Shown here: piece by piece, positions 1 to 7,458 of the stretch
Numbering within the stretch: position 1 is the stretch's first letter
Layout of the letters: every line of letters starts with the position of its first letter
Source: Tolypothrix sp. PCC 7712
GTDB taxonomy: Bacteria > Cyanobacteriota > Cyanobacteriia > Cyanobacteriales > Nostocaceae
DNA: 64,000 nucleotides
Assembly: GCF_025860405.1 (NCBI RefSeq)
Contig: NZ_CP063785.1
Location: 3,906,001-3,970,000 of the forward strand
Direction: 5' to 3'
Notes under the pieces: model-generated
What the model was told of the DNA's origin: nothing
The model's database searches: none
Seen by the model: only the letters and a program-made list of their open reading frames with translations
Made by a program: the position numbers and the translations under genes

Positions 1-1
1 A

Positions 2-85
2 GGTTTAACTGAAGCTGAATTACCTGTGTTTGGATTTAAAAAACAAGTCGTGAGGGGAATTACCTATTGGATTACGCCGATTTAA
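2..85 (+). CDS. 3' end of an unidentified gene cut by the window edge
   Basis: An open frame enters from the left edge and stops at TAA 83-85, giving 27 residues ending in Trp-Ile-Thr-Pro-Ile. No family can be assigned from so short a tail. The frame has no stop between base 2 and 83, which is weak support on its own. Confidence 0.35.
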   Translation, partial: GLTEAELPVFGFKKQVVRGITYWITPI

Positions 86-156
86 GTAATAAAAATCCAG
101 AGTGAAGCGTCAAGAATTAAGGTCAATACTATCAGGCAACTACGCAGCAATTACAA

Positions 157-351
157 TCATCTCACTTCTACATAACGTAATTCAGCATTTTGATTTACTT
201 CATCCATAGTTTCTAGATAGGCTTTAATTGCATGTTTGATATTTTCTAAAGCCTCTTCTTCAGTTTCTCCCAAAGTCCAGCATCCTGGTAACGCAGGACA
301 CCAAATAGCATATCCTATATGAGTTTTATTTAACTTTACTTTATAACGCAT
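157..351 (-). CDS. HicB-family antitoxin-like protein, solitary
   Basis: The 64-residue product starts best at the ATG at 351 (MRYKVKL). It has the HicB partial RNase H-like fold: a beta strand, then the pattern GYAIWCPALPGCWTLGETEEEA, where P-x-LPGC followed by G-x-T-x-EEA is diagnostic, then an alpha helix with NIKHAIKAYLE. HicB normally neutralises a HicA mRNA interferase encoded next to it. No HicA frame is seen in the 230 bases upstream or downstream, so the gene is an orphan or its partner is lost. Function as an antitoxin is inferred from family only. Confidence 0.75.
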   Translation of the reverse strand: MRYKVKLNKTHIGYAIWCPALPGCWTLGETEEEALENIKHAIKAYLETMDEVNQNAELRYVEVR

Positions 352-655
352 ATCTAAGATAACCACTTTTGCCTGACATTTTATCTCGTTAAATTAAACA
401 AAAATTGATCATTTGATACTGCACAAATTGAAAATATAAAGTTATATAGCCAAAATTGAGAATTTGTTGACACAAATCTTAATTTAATCGGAAAAGATTG
501 AACTGACAATTATCCATAGACCATTACTTAACAGGGCTAAAGTCTCTGTACTTGTTTCCTATTCCCTATTCCCTGTTCCCTTGCCTAAAAGTGCAGGCAT
601 TTTTCTTTTCGCGATAACATATAAGCGCGAAGCTCTATCTATGGGTAGATATGTA

Positions 656-1501
656 ATGATGCCTGTACGTCAAACCTTATCCCAGCCAGACTTACAACTG
701 TCTTACTTAGAATGGCACCAAGGTGAAATACCCTTACTACTGTTACACGGCCTAGGTGACCATGCCCTTGTGTGGTCTAGCTTAGGGGATGATCTGGCAG
801 CAGATTATCATATAGTTGCGCCAGATATGCGCGGTCATGGCGAAAGCAGCAAGCCGGAATCTCTATTAGATTACTCTTTTGAGAGTGCGATCGCGGATTT
901 AGAAGTACTCATGGATCATTTAGGATGGTCTAGTGCCCATGTTGTTAGTCATTCGTGGACAGGTAAGTTAGCTGCAATTTGGGCGAGACAGCATCCAGAA
1001 CGTCTACGCAGCATGATTCTGGTAGATCCGATTTTCATTTGGAAAATGCCCAACTTCTTCAAGTTGACATTTCCACTTTTGTACCGTGTGTTACCTTTTC
1101 TCAAAAGTATGGGCCCCTTCGTGAGTTATGAGGAAGCTGAAAAGCAAGCGCAGCAGTTAAGCCAGTATCAAGGCTGGACTTCCTTACATCAGCAGGTTTT
1201 TCAAGCCGGAGTTGAACAAAAACCCGATGGTAGTTGGGGTAGCAAATTTACTATAGCTGCCCGCGATGGCATTTTTGAAGATGTGATGCGCGTACCTGGG
1301 TTAATAGAACCTGTTTATCTCCCAACTCTGTTTGTGCAACCACAAAAAGGTGTCAACCGTCAAGAATGGCAACTTAAACCCTACAAAACCTATCTCAAAA
1401 ACTTAAGTCTCTGCCAAGTTCCTGGTAATCATTGGCCATTCTTGACAAAACCAGAAGAATTTAACCGAACTGTGGAAGCTTTCTTAAAACAGCAGCAATG
1501 A
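656..1501 (+). CDS. alpha/beta hydrolase
   Basis: The product has an alpha/beta hydrolase fold. It shows the oxyanion segment LLLLHGLGDHALVW, the DMRGHGESSKP strand-loop that follows, a nucleophile elbow reading SHSWTG (instead of the usual G-x-S-x-G, with the first Gly replaced by Ser), and a C-terminal catalytic His in PGNHWPFL. The open frame begins at 581, but the first 25 residues read through repeat-like intergenic DNA (CCCTATT-type tandem units), so the ATG pair at 656/659 is the better start. Substrate is unknown; esterase, haloalkane dehalogenase-like or C-C hydrolase roles are all possible. It stands alone ahead of a kinase gene on the same strand. Confidence 0.8.
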   Translation: MMPVRQTLSQPDLQLSYLEWHQGEIPLLLLHGLGDHALVWSSLGDDLAADYHIVAPDMRGHGESSKPESLLDYSFESAIADLEVLMDHLGWSSAHVVSHSWTGKLAAIWARQHPERLRSMILVDPIFIWKMPNFFKLTFPLLYRVLPFLKSMGPFVSYEEAEKQAQQLSQYQGWTSLHQQVFQAGVEQKPDGSWGSKFTIAARDGIFEDVMRVPGLIEPVYLPTLFVQPQKGVNRQEWQLKPYKTYLKNLSLCQVPGNHWPFLTKPEEFNRTVEAFLKQQQ

Positions 1502-1639
1502 GATAAATCTTAGAATCATTGGACGGGAACTCTCAAAGTTACCTGTAATTATTAAATATGAAGGATGAAGAAAACTCTGGAAGTCATTTCTAATTTTTCT
1601 TTTTTCATCCTTTATCCTTATATTACCTACTAGCCAGTC

Positions 1640-3331
1640 ATGAGCCTTTGTATTAATCCCGCTTGTACTCAACCTCATCAATCAGGCCCGCAGGAATATC
1701 GCTTTTGTCAAAATTGTGGTTCTCAGTTGGACTTGCTGGAACGCTATCGGGTAATGCGGCTGATATGCGATAACTCTGGCTTTAGTAAGGTTTATGAAGC
1801 ATACGAAAAAGATACACCTAAAATCATTAAGGTACTACAAGCAAATCTTGGTGCTGACCCGAAGATAGTAGAATTATTTCAGCAAGAAGTAGCTGTATTG
1901 GGACAATTAAATCATCCTGGTATACCGAAGGTTGATGGCTACTTTCAATATAAAACCAGAGATGGTTTGCTGTTACATTGCTTGGTAATGGAACAAATTA
2001 ACGGGATTAATTTAGAGCAATGGCTTAAACAGCATGATAATGTTCCTATATCTCAAACACAAGCTATAGCTTGGTTGAAACAGTTGCTAGAAATTTTAGT
2101 GGTATTACATGGTAAACAATACCTGCATCGAGATATTAAGCCATGTAATATTATGATTCGTAATTCTCCAGAGAACCAGACTCAGGAAGATGGCGGAGAT
2201 TTATTTTTAATTGATTTTGGCACAGCTAAAGAATTAGCCAAGTCTTTAACTGGTGTAAATGCAATTATGTCATCTGGTTATAGCGCCCCAGAACAACTGC
2301 ATGGTGAAGCTGTACCGCAATCAGATTTTTTTGCTTTAGGACGCACCTTTGTATTTTTATTGACGGGATACCATCCCTTAGATATGTATGATATTCAGCA
2401 TAATGTTTTGCACTGGCGCAATCGTGCTAATCATATCTCAACATTACTGTTAAATTTAATTGATTGGTTGATGTCACCAGAGATAGAAAAGCGTCCCGCC
2501 AATGCCCAAGAGATTTTACAGCGTTTAGAGGAAATTGAAAAACAAATAAATGCAAATTCAACAGTAAATCTAGGGCATAACGTCCAAATTGAACAGCCAT
2601 ATTCACCAACTAGTAAAACTTTATTAGCTAAACCCAGACCGCATCTTTTGGCATTAATTGCTGCACTAATTGCTTCCTTGGGATTGCTGTGGGTGCTAGC
2701 TTTAATTCTAGGAAATTTAAAACTGAATTTTATTCCTAATTATGGACAAGCACCGGAACGAAAAGGGAAGGTAGATTATTTTCCTTATGAGGAAGGTAGG
2801 GATAGTAAAGGGAGAGCAGCAGAATTTAATATTGCAGTGTTATCAGTTGAATATAAGTGGTTGTTAGGCAGTAATTTTCAAATTAAATATAACGATAGTA
2901 TTATTAGCCTAGAAGTTTTAAAGTTAAATTTAGAGCAAGAGGGTATACAGAGAATTATGGAAAATCCCACAGAGATAATCTCTGTAGGTACAGCTTCTTG
3001 CGAGGGTGATGTTGCCACTGAACAAAGTAGGGCTTTAGAACGTTCTAAACAAATCCAACTTTTAGCGAAAAAATTATTTAGCGGTACTGTTAAAAATTAT
3101 CGCTTATTAAATTTGGGACAATTTCAGCGCAGTGATTGTCAGGTAAATCAAGATTTAACTGCATATCAAAGAAGTATTATTATTATTGGGGTAAAGCAGA
3201 AATCAGATGGTGTAATTCTGGATGAAGCTTTGAGGAATAGATTAGAGAAGAAGCCTTTTGCTGATTTTAAATTAGAAGATTATTCTTTAGGTTCGCCCCA
3301 GAAGTTTAAGACAATACCGAATAATTTATAG
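1640..3331 (+). CDS. zinc-ribbon Ser/Thr protein kinase with transmembrane segment
   Basis: A 563-residue Hanks-type kinase. A four-Cys ribbon (Cys4, Cys9, Cys23, Cys26) precedes the kinase domain. The glycine loop is degenerate (NSGFSKVYEA), but the ATP lysine (IIKVL), HRDIKPCN at 163-170 and DFG at 192-194 are present, so catalysis is plausible. A single hydrophobic segment lies near 335-357. It is followed by about 200 residues that probably face the other side of the membrane and resemble no domain I can name. Such zinc-ribbon kinases are common in filamentous cyanobacteria. The second example in this window (21944-24079) instead carries TPR and WD40 repeats. The target is unknown. Confidence 0.85.
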   Translation: MSLCINPACTQPHQSGPQEYRFCQNCGSQLDLLERYRVMRLICDNSGFSKVYEAYEKDTPKIIKVLQANLGADPKIVELFQQEVAVLGQLNHPGIPKVDGYFQYKTRDGLLLHCLVMEQINGINLEQWLKQHDNVPISQTQAIAWLKQLLEILVVLHGKQYLHRDIKPCNIMIRNSPENQTQEDGGDLFLIDFGTAKELAKSLTGVNAIMSSGYSAPEQLHGEAVPQSDFFALGRTFVFLLTGYHPLDMYDIQHNVLHWRNRANHISTLLLNLIDWLMSPEIEKRPANAQEILQRLEEIEKQINANSTVNLGHNVQIEQPYSPTSKTLLAKPRPHLLALIAALIASLGLLWVLALILGNLKLNFIPNYGQAPERKGKVDYFPYEEGRDSKGRAAEFNIAVLSVEYKWLLGSNFQIKYNDSIISLEVLKLNLEQEGIQRIMENPTEIISVGTASCEGDVATEQSRALERSKQIQLLAKKLFSGTVKNYRLLNLGQFQRSDCQVNQDLTAYQRSIIIIGVKQKSDGVILDEALRNRLEKKPFADFKLEDYSLGSPQKFKTIPNNL

Positions 3332-3335
3332 TAGA

Positions 3336-3360
3336 ATGCGTTAGCAAAAAGCTAACGCAT
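3336..3360. terminator. hairpin between convergent genes
   Basis: A perfect 10-bp inverted repeat ATGCGTTAGC / GCTAACGCAT with an AAAAA loop lies between the 3' ends of the convergent kinase and permease genes. It has no long T-tract, so it may be a dispersed palindrome that also acts as a terminator. Confidence 0.5.
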
Positions 3361-3371
3361 CCTCCGAATTG

Positions 3372-4184
3372 TTAACTGTGTTTCATTCCCCATTTATCCA
3401 CAGTTCTCAACTCAATTAAGTGGAAAAGGTAATTCACAGCTAAACCTAAACTCGCAATTACGACTAACCCAGCAAATACACGATCCGTTTGCAGAAAATA
3501 ACGACTATAGTTAATATGCCATCCCAAACCCCCAGCGGCTCCCCCTGTACCAAAGACTAACTCCGCCGCAATTACAGTGCGCCAGCCAAAGGCCCAAGCA
3601 GTTTTCCACCCCGTTAAAATGTGAGGTAATGCAGCCGGGAGCATAATTTCTCGCACCAATCGAAACCCTTTGAGTCCCAGGTTTTTCCCCACCATCAAGA
3701 CTGTAGGATTAATGGTGCTTAATCCTGTTTCCGTATTGAGAGCGATCGGCCAAGTTGTAGCATGGGCAGTAACGACAATAATTGATAGGGGAGTGAACCC
3801 AAACCAAATGATTACTAGAGGTAAAATTGCGATCGCAGGTAAGGGGTTGAACATGGAACTCAGCACTACGAGTAAATCTTGACCAAAGCGGGAAACTTTG
3901 GCGAAAGCTGCTAAACCTGTACCCAAAATTACACCCGCTAGCATCCCAGTACATAATATTGATAAGGTACTGAGTGTTGATTGCAGTAATTTTTGACTCA
4001 ACAAATCCTGTATTAATACTTGTAATACTGATAAGGGAGTGGGAATCAGTAAGGCGGGAACTTGACTAACCGATACATATACTTGCCAAAGTATAATCAG
4101 CAAGCAAAAAATTCCCACACGTCTGAAGGTGCGGTTGGTGATGAGAGAGGTATATTTTTTGGCTGTGCGAGGTGTCAATTTCAT
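3372..4184 (-). CDS. ABC transporter permease, nitrate/sulfonate/taurine type
   Basis: A BPD-type inner-membrane permease with about six hydrophobic segments. The cytoplasmic coupling loop between two of them (KNLGLKGFRLVREIMLPAALPHIL) matches the EAA loop of SsuC/TauC/NrtB proteins. The frame is open from a TTG at 4265 that overlaps the stop of the ATPase gene. However, the extra 27 residues translate a palindromic repeat (4233-4252) and C-rich tandem repeats, so I prefer the ATG at 4184. An AAGGAG before the TTG leaves the longer form possible. It is the third gene of the binding protein-ATPase-permease operon. Confidence 0.85.
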   Translation of the reverse strand: MKLTPRTAKKYTSLITNRTFRRVGIFCLLIILWQVYVSVSQVPALLIPTPLSVLQVLIQDLLSQKLLQSTLSTLSILCTGMLAGVILGTGLAAFAKVSRFGQDLLVVLSSMFNPLPAIAILPLVIIWFGFTPLSIIVVTAHATTWPIALNTETGLSTINPTVLMVGKNLGLKGFRLVREIMLPAALPHILTGWKTAWAFGWRTVIAAELVFGTGGAAGGLGWHINYSRYFLQTDRVFAGLVVIASLGLAVNYLFHLIELRTVDKWGMKHS

Positions 4185-4232
4185 GGGGGAAGGGGAAATG
4201 GAGAAGGGGGAAGGGGTAGTGCTGAGTTGGAG

Positions 4233-4252
4233 AGACGCGATTAATCGCGTCT
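4233..4252. repeat. palindromic dispersed repeat, copy 1
   Basis: A perfect 20-bp palindrome AGACGCGATTAATCGCGTCT. Other copies lie at 9506-9529, 24550-24569 (one mismatch) and 37823-37842. All are at gene ends, and two are followed by a CTCTTGACT-type tail. Confidence 0.85.
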
Positions 4253-4261
4253 GTACAAGAG

Positions 4262-5074
4262 TCAAAAATTATTTATTCTCCTTGTCCCCTTCCCCATCCC
4301 CTCCTGGGGCGAATAGGAATCAGTTGTGAGTAAGCTGCGTAAATAGGTAGCAATTTCGGTAAATTGATTGCTATTAATGTCTTCTATTTGGGATGTATCT
4401 ACAATTTCTTTCACGGTTCCGGGTACAGGTGTCATCACTGCAACTTGATGTCCTAGGAAGATGGCTTCTTCTATGGAATGGGTGATTAAAATCAAAGTTA
4501 CCCCTGTACTGTGCCAAATATTATTGAGTTCATATTGCAGTTGAGTACGGGTTAAAGCATCGAGTGCTGCAAATGGTTCATCCATGAGCAAAACTTGGGG
4601 TTTAACAGCCAAGGCGCGCGCGATCGCCACTCGTTGTTTCATCCCACCTGAGAGTTGATGCGGATATTTATCCCTAGCTGCGGAAACTCCCACTAATTCC
4701 AGATATCTGCAAGCTTCAGCAATGGCGGTTTTACCTCTGGCTTTATTTGTCGTTTCCAACGCATAAACTACATTTTGCAATACAGTTTGCCAAGGTAAAA
4801 GCTGTTCAAAGTCTTGAAAAACAATCATTCTCTCGGGACTGGGTGTGGTGATGCGCTTACCTGCGATTAATAATTCGCCACTAGTGACAGGTACAAAACC
4901 TGCGATCGCTTTTAACAGCGTACTCTTTCCACAACCAGAGGGGCCAATAATGGCAAACTTTTCTCCTGATTTCACACTAAAGCTAACATCTTGTACAGCT
5001 GTAAATTTCTGCTTACTATCGTTGTAGCTAATATGCACATTTTCGGCTGCAATTAACGAGTCTAAATTTGCCAC
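4262..5074 (-). CDS. ABC transporter ATPase, nitrate/sulfonate/taurine type
   Basis: A 270-residue ATPase with Walker A GPSGCGKST (44-52), Q-loop VFQDFEQLLPW, signature LSGGMKQR, Walker B LLMDEPFAALD and switch His in LITHS. The family is SsuB/TauB/NrtD. Translation starts at GTG 5074, four bases after the stop of the binding-protein gene, with a strong GGAGGAG ribosome site inside the end of that gene, so the two are translationally coupled. The last ~18 residues read from G-rich intergenic repeats and look unselected. Together with its neighbours it powers uptake of an organic sulfur or oxyanion substrate. Confidence 0.9.
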   Translation of the reverse strand: MANLDSLIAAENVHISYNDSKQKFTAVQDVSFSVKSGEKFAIIGPSGCGKSTLLKAIAGFVPVTSGELLIAGKRITTPSPERMIVFQDFEQLLPWQTVLQNVVYALETTNKARGKTAIAEACRYLELVGVSAARDKYPHQLSGGMKQRVAIARALAVKPQVLLMDEPFAALDALTRTQLQYELNNIWHSTGVTLILITHSIEEAIFLGHQVAVMTPVPGTVKEIVDTSQIEDINSNQFTEIATYLRSLLTTDSYSPQEGMGKGTRRINNF

Positions 5075-5077
5075 AAA

Positions 5078-6073
5078 TTAATCTCCTCCAGCACCTTTAA
5101 GTGTCGGTAAAGTTAATTCATCAATTGATTTTGGCTGCTTATTTAGCATCCCGATTTCCTGCATAAATGCGGCATATTTAAGAAAAGCTTTTGGCTCTGT
5201 ACCGTAGGCGACTGCTTTATTCTTCAGCCATTTTTGATATTGTGCATCTGATACCTTACCGCCATCTATCTGCGAGAGAATTTTTGCGGCTTCATCAGGC
5301 TTGTCATTTAAAAGTTTAGTAGCGTTGGCTATGGCATTATACAAAGCCTTATTAAACTCAGGGTATTGATTGTAGAATTTTTCCGTAGCAAATAAGCTAG
5401 CAACGCTAGTCTTGCCAAATATATCTGAACTTTTAATTAGCACTCTACCTCCTTGATCAACTTCCTGAAATTGAAAAGGTGGTGAGGTAAAATGAGCATC
5501 TATTTGACCGTTGAGTAGAGATTGTAATCCTAAAGGATGAGCAATTACTTGTAGGTTGTTATCTAGCGCTGTAGGATTTCCTAATTCTTGTTGTGCCAGC
5601 TTTCGCACCACCATCGCTTGTATTCTATCTAGAGATGGTAAACCAATTTTCATTCCGGGTTGGAAATCTTTGATACTTTTAATATTATTATTCTTGGTGA
5701 CTAACCAAAACTCACTATGGCTCAGTGAAGTTAAGATTTTCCAGCCTACACCTTTATCCCACCCTACAAGAAAAGCGCCAATACCACTAGCGCCAACTTG
5801 TATTTGATTAGCAATAATGCCATCCCTAATAGCTGCACCATTCGATAATTCTTTCCAGGCAAACTGTGTCTTAGGGAATTGTTTTTCTAAAGTTTGCTGT
5901 TGCTTAACAATTAGGAGGTTAGCGTAATTAATTCCCGGTTGATAGGCAATGGTGACTGTTGCTGGTGTTTGTGAAGTAGTTTGATTAGCAGAGGTACAAG
6001 CTACAAATACAAACACCAATAGTGATAATCCAATTAATGAATACCACTTTTTGAATTTATTGAAGATTATCAT
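5078..6073 (-). CDS. ABC transporter substrate-binding lipoprotein (SsuA/TauA/NrtA-like)
   Basis: A 331-residue periplasmic binding protein. The N-terminus has a lipoprotein signal: positive residues, a hydrophobic core and a lipobox ending in Ala25-Cys26. The body has NMT1/THI5-like features: IAYQPGINYANLLIVKQQ at the start of the mature domain, then GASGIGAFLVGWDKG and HFTSPPFQFQ in the ligand cleft. It is the first gene of the importer operon. The ssuD and ssuE homologues at 32-34 kb make aliphatic sulfonates a likely substrate, but nitrate, taurine or riboflavin-precursor-type ligands cannot be excluded by reading alone. Confidence 0.85.
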   Translation of the reverse strand: MIIFNKFKKWYSLIGLSLLVFVFVACTSANQTTSQTPATVTIAYQPGINYANLLIVKQQQTLEKQFPKTQFAWKELSNGAAIRDGIIANQIQVGASGIGAFLVGWDKGVGWKILTSLSHSEFWLVTKNNNIKSIKDFQPGMKIGLPSLDRIQAMVVRKLAQQELGNPTALDNNLQVIAHPLGLQSLLNGQIDAHFTSPPFQFQEVDQGGRVLIKSSDIFGKTSVASLFATEKFYNQYPEFNKALYNAIANATKLLNDKPDEAAKILSQIDGGKVSDAQYQKWLKNKAVAYGTEPKAFLKYAAFMQEIGMLNKQPKSIDELTLPTLKGAGGD

Positions 6074-6093
6074 CTGTCCTGATTTCTATAGAT

Positions 6094-6192
6094 TTATGCA
6101 GTTTGTTCAATAATTTGTTGCTCAATTAGCTCTCGGATTTGAGATTTTTTTGGTAGATCAAGAGAAGATATTGCCTCTGCTAATGCTTCTCA
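6094..6192 (-). pseudogene. remnant of a small antitoxin-like gene
   Basis: The minus strand reads about 32 residues (EALAEAISSLDLPKKSQIRE...) ending at TAA 6096-6094. The frame is broken by a TGA just upstream, with no start codon. The composition resembles a ribbon or UPF0175-type antitoxin tail. It sits next to the DUF3368 fragment, which fits a degraded toxin-antitoxin locus. Identification is tentative. Confidence 0.3.
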
Positions 6193-6258
6193 GGAGATTT
6201 TTCGTTTAACAATGGCTAGCATTTTTCTCCTAATTGGCTATTTTTCTAGCATTTTGAC

Positions 6259-6444
6259 ATGATTATGCTGTCAATTTTAGACGATCGCGCTGCTAAAACC
6301 GCAGCACTTGCTTTAGGAATTCCCGTGAGGGGAACTCTGGGTGTGATTTTACTTGCTAAACGGGAAAGTAAGCTAGCAGCCGCTAGACCGATTTTTGAGC
6401 AACTAGTTCAAGTTGGTTTTAGAGTTAGTACACAAGTTGTATAG
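6259..6444 (+). pseudogene. C-terminal fragment of a DUF3368 (PIN-like) protein
   Basis: The 61 residues (DDRAAKTAALALGIPVRGTL, then a long helix with KRESKLAAARPIFEQLVQVGFRVS) match the C-terminal third of DUF3368 proteins. That family is PIN-domain toxin-like, usually about 150-160 residues, and is normally paired with a UPF0175 antitoxin. The N-terminal acidic residues are missing, so this is a relic. An ATG is present but probably incidental. Confidence 0.6.
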
Positions 6445-6564
6445 TCAGCGCTGAGACTTGTTGATGAGTAGTTAATGACAATAATGTTAAGTGCAATTAC
6501 TCTTGGTGAAGCAATATTTATTTACTAGTGCAGTTGCTAAATCAGCTTTCCTGAGCAAAGTTAC

Positions 6565-7040
6565 CTCATCCATAGAGAACATCGGTTCCTTCATAACCAA
6601 CGTGATCGGGTTGTCTATCAATGAGCGCTCATCCATAGAGAACATCGGTTCCTTCATAACCAACGTGATCGGGTTGTCTATCAATGAGCGCTCATTCATA
6701 CAGAACATCGGTTCCTTCACAACCAACGTGATCGGGTTGTCTATCAATGAGCGCTCATTCATACAGAACATCGGTTCCTTCACAACCAACGTGATCGGGT
6801 TGTCTATCAATGAGCGCTCATTCATACAGAACATCGGTTCCTTCACAACCAACGTGATCGGGTTGTCTATCAATGAGCGCTCATCCATACAGAACATCGG
6901 TTCCTTCATAACCAACGTGATCGGGTTGTCTATCAATGAGCGCTCATTCATACAGAACATCGGTTCCTTCACAACCAACGTGATCGGGTTGTCTATCAAT
7001 GAGCGCTCATTCATACAGAACATCGGTTCCTTCACAACCA
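6565..7040. repeat. 63-bp minisatellite, 7.6 tandem copies
   Basis: Units start at 6565, 6628, 6691, 6754, 6817, 6880, 6943 and 7006 (the last partial, 35 bp). Copies differ at only a few sites (CATCC/CATTC, AGAG/ACAG, CATAACC/CACAACC). Each unit holds three short inverted repeats: GAAC-ATCG-GTTC, CAAC-gtgatcgg-GTTG and the perfect palindrome ATGAGCGCTCAT. Because 63 is a multiple of three, long frames stay open on both strands. I regard these as a by-product, since no start context or non-repeat domain supports a protein. Confidence 0.95.
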
Positions 7041-7061
7041 ATGAGTTAACATTCAGCAAAC

Positions 7062-7144
7062 GTAGGGTGTGTTGTCGCCAAGCGCTGCACCCCGACACCA
7101 TCAACAACTCAAGGTGCGTTAGCCTACGGCGTAACACACCCTAC
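7062..7144. repeat. dispersed inverted-repeat element (GTAGGGTGTGTT ends)
   Basis: Perfect 12-bp terminal inverted repeats GTAGGGTGTGTT and AACACACCCTAC bound an 83-bp element. A shorter relative occurs at 20780-20815 (GGATGTGTTAGCGATAGCG...CGCATCC). Such miniature elements are typical between cyanobacterial genes. Confidence 0.75.
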
Positions 7145-7180
7145 TGGCGTGGCAAGGCTAAAATGTGGCAATATAATTTT

Positions 7181-7235
7181 CTTGTGGGGTGGACATCTTG
7201 TCCGCCCAGGACGGGCAAGATGCCCATCCCACAAG
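7181..7235. repeat. dispersed inverted-repeat element (CTTGTGGGGTGG ends)
   Basis: The sequence runs from CTTGTGGGGTGGACATCTTG to CAAGATGCCCATCCCACAAG and can fold into a long hairpin. Related copies lie at 39902-39961, and half-copies lie inside the elements at 36816-36900 and 58529-58612. Confidence 0.75.
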
Positions 7236-7458
7236 AGTTTGAATAATGCACTATTTTAGTCTAGACACGCCACTACATTCAATTCAGATTTTTGTTCACG
7301 TTTTGTGATATGTAGCTTTCTTAATTTTGAATTTTGAATTGGTATTAATGTATCTGTTTGCTCTACCTTTAATTTAAGTCTTAGCTTTTTTCTATTTCAA
7401 TTCATCAGTCGAACTCACATTTCGTTACAGAGGATAAATTCACAATTCCCAACAGAAA

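Noticed and set aside
6487..7246. Long open frames on both strands across the 63-bp repeats (216 and 251 codons)
   Set aside because: They exist because the unit is a multiple of three without stops; no ribosome site, no non-repeat domain, and both strands are equally open.
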